DNA from: Silene latifolia
Taxonomy: Eukaryota; Streptophyta; Magnoliopsida; Caryophyllales; Caryophyllaceae
Length of the DNA: 64,000 nucleotides
NCBI RefSeq assembly: GCF_048544455.1
Contig: NC_133537.1
Span: forward strand, 14,011,541 to 14,075,540
Direction: 5' to 3'
Under the pieces are notes generated by a model. The model was not told where the DNA came from and did not search any database. It saw only the letters and a list, made by a program, of their open reading frames with translations. The position numbers and the translations under genes are program-made. Of the stretch, positions 60,015 through 64,000 are shown piece after piece; positions within the stretch are counted from its first letter, which is position 1; every line of letters begins with the position of its first letter.

Positions 60015-60790
60015 CTAGTTTTAAACCCGTGCAAAATTGCACGGGTATGTATTTGGGCCAGAATGACTGTTTTTTTTATATATATTTGTTTCTGCATTTC
60101 TATTGTACTTATCTAATTGGTCTAAATCAACGATGTACATAATTAATTTTTAAATTTGTTACAAACATGTGTTCACATGCACTGGTTTATAAGGAAATAA
60201 CGTAATCTACTCTTGTAAATAAAAATTGCATACATAAAAAACTTTACATTCGGATAAAAGAAATATAATCTAATAATCAACTTTAACATATGCAAGTTAT
60301 TCTAAAAATTGAAAAATTTTATGACACACTACATTAGTAGTCGTAGTAGAAGTACGCATATCTGAGTCACAAATTAAAATTTTCAAGCCTTCTTTTCGGG
60401 TGAGTCTGGAAAGTGCGACATAAAGCTGACCATGACTAAACACCGGTCTTGGAAGACCTGAGATAAAGACCGCCCTTGACTCTTGTTTATCGTCATTGCA
60501 AAACAAACAGCGATGGGGAATTGTCTTCTACCGTACCGGAAATCTACTGGTGTCCGATGGAGTAAGTGTTAGTCGAGCAATATGCACTCTATCACCTTTA
60601 TGACTACCAGTTAAGACAGTACATCTTATCACGCTTGCCCCCAGATCAGTCACAATTAGTCTCGTGCCGTTACACAACCCACGTGATTGATCAATGTTTC
60701 GCAGAAGCATCACCATAGCACCGACCTTCAACTTCAATTGGCGATTCGGGAGTCCGGCACATTTAATCACTTGTAAATTAAAATAAAATT
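60015..60790 (-). mobile_element. Truncated autonomous-type Helitron, 3' part
   Basis: On the minus strand the 3' end is at 60015: CCCGTGCAATTTTGCACGGG hairpin, then TTTAAAACTAG and a host T. The body to the right encodes the end of a Helitron helicase. No Rep domain or 5' end was found before 61879, so it is probably truncated, or its 5' part is unrecognisable. It lies just beyond the HSP70 heat-shock elements. Confidence 0.8.
60297..60770 (-). pseudogene. C-terminal part of a Helitron PIF1-like helicase
   Basis: The first piece (60770 to 60528) reads LPNRQLKLKVGAMVMLLRNI then DQSRGLCNGTRLIV. The next blocks, RRQFPIAVCFAMTINKSQGR and LPRPVFSHGQLYVALSRLTR, then KEGLKILI, lie in two further frames. 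This is the well-known end of the Helitron Rep-helicase. At least two frame shifts occur between 60545 and 60460, and the upstream helicase motifs are absent, so it is a remnant. The intact enzyme would unwind DNA during rolling-circle transposition. Confidence 0.88.
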
Positions 60791-61879
60791 TATTTATTTG
60801 ATTTTTAGAGTAAAAAAAAATAAAAATAACTTTAAATGCTTGATGAAGACTATATTAACTCGGTTTCCTATCATTGTCACCTACCAATTTCGGTGTGCGC
60901 GGCTGATAGCTAAGATGCCGAGTTTTATATTCCAAGTACATATGCCGTCATTATTGTTTTTTGAAAAAAAAAAATTGTACCCTGTAGTTTTAAAAAATTA
61001 TGTTGTGAATTTGTGGTACAATAATATTATCTTAACAAAAATACATGTGATTCATTTTTGTAATTCATTTCCGTTGTATGTTCGATCCCGTATATAACTG
61101 TAATTCCTTCTGTAATTTTATTGTGTAATTTTGTTTTAAAAATTATGTAATTTAATCACATTTACTCGCATTTGTAATTAATTCTGCGTAAATGTTATGC
61201 ATTTTCTTTACACGGAATGTATTAATTCGAAGAAGTATTCCATAAGATTATTTTATATAATTTGTTGCGACACGGAATTTAGCGCATGTTCGAAAAGACG
61301 GATATCTGAATAATTATATACGTTGCACACTCATGAGTCCCACCATAACTTGGATTTTCCAAAAAAAAAATGCATTTATGACTTGACGCGCTGTACAATG
61401 AGTATTGTCTTCTGAATTTATATAGATAAGATTGCTCGAGCTCAAATTGTCTCGGTGATTGGGATAGTCAGTCTCATTCATTTTCTGTTCCTCTTTGATT
61501 ACGCCTTGCACAAAATTACCTTATATTATAGTCTAAATTATTCATATATACAAAATTTAACCAGTTATAAGCGGTATACGGAGTATATATGCCGTAATTA
61601 ACATGAATAGTTGAGAAACTCAATGTTTATTTATACATGAATTTGAACGTGCTACGACATTGTTTTATGGACTAAATCTTTCCAAACTAATGAAAATTTA
61701 TAACTTGAATTATCATGAACCAAACTAAAGTGAAAAAAAATAACAATCGTTAATGAAATGAAGTCCAAATGAACATGACCTACAAATCTGCAACCTACAT
61801 TTTGTTGAAATATCAGCTAAATGACCACTACACCACATAATCTGTAGCTGCAAAATCAAATGTGATCATTTATACATTA
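60791..61879. other. AT-rich DNA, nothing recognised
   Basis: No coding similarity or clear repeat was seen. It could include decayed upstream Helitron sequence. Confidence 0.4.
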
Positions 61880-61915
61880 CTAGTCGTTGCGCCGCGCCCT
61901 CCCGGGCGCGGAGCC
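61880..61915 (-). mobile_element. Helitron 3' terminus, GC-rich hairpin type
   Basis: On the minus strand, CCGCGCCCGGGAGGGCGCGG forms a strong hairpin, followed by CGCAACGACTAG and a host T at 61879. This matches the Helitron 3' rule. The element would extend to the right; its 5' end was not located and may lie outside the window. Confidence 0.7.
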
Positions 61916-64000
61916 CCAATTTGATTAACCACTGACATGTTATTGACTGGATTCCTGTTTAGTTAATGTGCACATGGCATTAGAATAGCATGCTAATTAC
62001 TTTCCGAAGTTGGCCCCTACCATTTAGCAGACACATCGACAACCTTACGCTGCTATCTTGGGCAGGCAAAATCCTATAGTATAGCCTTGGGGCCAGAACG
62101 TACAAGTTAACAGCTGGGTCAGTAATCGGGGAGTCTCCGAACTCATTATGGGACATCGAAATAGAATCGAAAAACTCCTCTCACCTGGCTAGAAACGTCT
62201 ATAAACTATAGTGGTTAATGTACAATAAGACGGACGCGTAAAACAGACATTAGTATAGTAATTCCTATGGTCATTAGACGTTTCTACGCCACGCTTCGTC
62301 ATGCTTAGTCTCATACACACAAACGACCACAGAATTAAAAAGAAAGGCTATACACCTATCACATATGGCGTAGTATTTATTAGAACATATATTAACGGCT
62401 ATCTCACACAAAAGAAGGGTTATTTCTAAAACTATCACAAGTAATTTGAACTTGATCGACAAAAGTAGTTGAATGCGCAAAAACTTCTATCATCATCGGC
62501 TCATCGCTATCATCATCATCACCAACATAAGAGATATCCATCATCATTAGCACCTGCAACAACATAATCGTGTGAGATGTAATGGGCATTCGATGTATAT
62601 GTTGTTTTCACATAAGTTTCTTGTACAGTACAAAGAAACCAAACTTGAAACCTTTAAATTAAACAGCACGTGATTATTGACCGGGCGATTGGTCGAAAAA
62701 TAAGTCACCCAAATTAACAGGATAAGAAAGAAAAGACATACCCGAACAAAAAATGGTTGTGATTATTGCTCGGATGCGAAAATGGGTTCTTTTTTCTCTT
62801 TTTTTTTTTTCGAAATAATCATCCATGTGTAAAATGCACCAAATATTGATCATATACTTCACCTTTAACAAATATTGATCATACTTCATTTGGCAAGCTA
62901 TAATAATAACTTCACTATTCCCAAATTAAAATGCACCAAATAAAGCGGAGGGTTAAATCTCCGTCTCTAATCACCCTACAATGTATGATCAAACCTACTC
63001 TGACTTTAAATCCACTGCAAATCAAATGAAAGGCAAAAAACAAAGAAATTATGAATATGAAGATGTTAAGAGATGAAGATGGAGCTGAAATGTTTTACAT
63101 GTCATTGCCATTACTGATTATAAAAGCTCCTAGCCACTATCAACCTTTAACAAGCCTAACAAGCCTGGTGTTGAACTCAACTCCTCTCAAAGCAAGCACT
63201 TCCGAAAAGCGGAATCGAGCTTCCAACATTTAATGTTGGACAATAAGACTTGATATAAAATGCTCTTAATCTACAAGGTTCTTTCACAAGAATATCCAAA
63301 GAAAGATATTTACGTTTATTTCACCATCAAAATAAAAACGAAAATTGTCTTTCACCTCGATAGAAATCGAGTAGAACATGGTAATTATTATACTACATGT
63401 AAGAGAAGCACATAAAAGAAAGATATTTACGTAAGATATTTTAAACACGACATTAGAATAAACATAAATCGAAAACCCATGCCCAATAAGGAGACCGTTT
63501 TTGAGAAAACTAAAGTACACGGTGCGAACAGGAATAAAAGACAAGATAGCAATGCAAAAGCCAGACTACAACATGAGATGTTTTAAAAGTTACTCTTTGA
63601 GTGTCTTTACAACAGTTTGAGTACAGGGCGCATAAGGAGAGAAGGACAACAATGTATGCGCATACAACCATGTGCATTAGTAAGCATTTGGCCTTCATAT
63701 CTGGCTTCATGGGGAACCCGAGCATAGTTTGTAGCCGAGTTGAAGGACTCGGAAACAAGTCGAGTTAATATTTGTTGACACACTTACCGGTAGAAGAAAT
63801 ACCGATAAGAGCATAGACAGATCAAAACTAAAAGCAAACTATTATAGCAATCAATTGATAGAGCATTCTAATTATGGCATCAAATAAACCAAGTCCGGAC
63901 TCCGGAGTACTCACCAAGCATATCATTTGTTGCCTCGTTAAGCTTAAATAACCAGATTACTGATGTCCCAATCTTGTGCATTACGAATTGGGTCTTCCAG
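61916..64000. other. Unassigned right end of the window
   Basis: Presumably the body of the Helitron ending at 61880, at least in part. A possible exon is listed separately; otherwise no gene was recognised in about 2.1 kb. Confidence 0.35.
62404..62536 (-). other. Possible terminal exon of a captured gene
   Basis: On the minus strand an acceptor-like TTGTTGCAG is followed by a frame rich in acidic residues (VGDDDDSDEP...) that ends at a stop near 62404. Codon-like composition is weak and no family was recognised. Helitrons often carry gene pieces, which makes this worth noting, but chance is equally likely. Confidence 0.2.

Noticed and set aside
63510-63758. Possible membrane protein (VVCAYIVVLLSLCALYSNCC)
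   Set aside because: One hydrophobic stretch in an isolated 82-codon frame without promoter, splice context or recognisable family.

Overview
The window looks like plant nuclear DNA. It holds a cytosolic-type HSC70/HSP70 gene with the usual plant intron position, a nuclear tRNA-His(GTG) gene, and plant transposon families: Helitrons, Mutator-like elements with FAR1-type transposases, Ty1/copia and Ty3/gypsy elements, and MITEs. I cannot fix the species from sequence alone; a eudicot is likely. Two host genes are clear (tRNA-His at 53588-53659 and HSP70 at 54498-57362). Almost everything else is mobile DNA.

Layout. 1-4740: the 5' half of a decayed Ty3/gypsy element on the minus strand, with its LTR and primer-binding site. 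4994-7233: a Helitron. 7460-10389: a solo LTR with 5-bp target duplications. About 10545-10796: a possible tRNA-derived SINE. 11797-16570: a nearly whole Ty1/copia element. 17205-17726: a long-TIR foldback/MITE. 18389-52295: two very large Mutator-like elements lying side by side and bounded by three (TA)n tracts. Element A is 18495-36784 (about 18.3 kb) and element B is 36807-52203 (about 15.4 kb). 52344-64000: a Helitron 3' end, the tRNA, the HSP70 gene, a second copy of the 4994-7233 Helitron in inverted orientation inside the HSP70 promoter, and remnants of two more Helitrons.

Elements A and B share one plan. An F-box-like gene and then a spliced ULP/C48 SUMO-protease-like gene lie on the plus strand in the left half, and a FAR1/MULE transposase with SWIM and zinc-knuckle motifs lies on the minus strand in the right half. 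In each, the ULP gene seems to carry two protease-fold modules, one keeping a DCG catalytic motif and one without it. Their non-coding DNA is full of a short element-specific motif (TTTTGTGAATC in A, TTTGTTATTC in B) that is read in opposite directions in the two halves. A also contains a small intronless gene with its own TATA box whose product resembles the XS domain of the SGS3/IDN2/FDM RNA-silencing proteins. It further holds a foldback with arms of nearly 300 bp and an array of seven about 189-bp repeats with six strong telobox-containing hairpins. B has instead an extra coiled-coil gene with a duplicated promoter. I regard the MULE pair, and above all the XS-like gene beside F-box and ULP genes, as the most novel content.

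On the host side, a Helitron sits a few bases upstream of the HSP70 TATA box and separates it by about 2.3 kb from the heat-shock elements.
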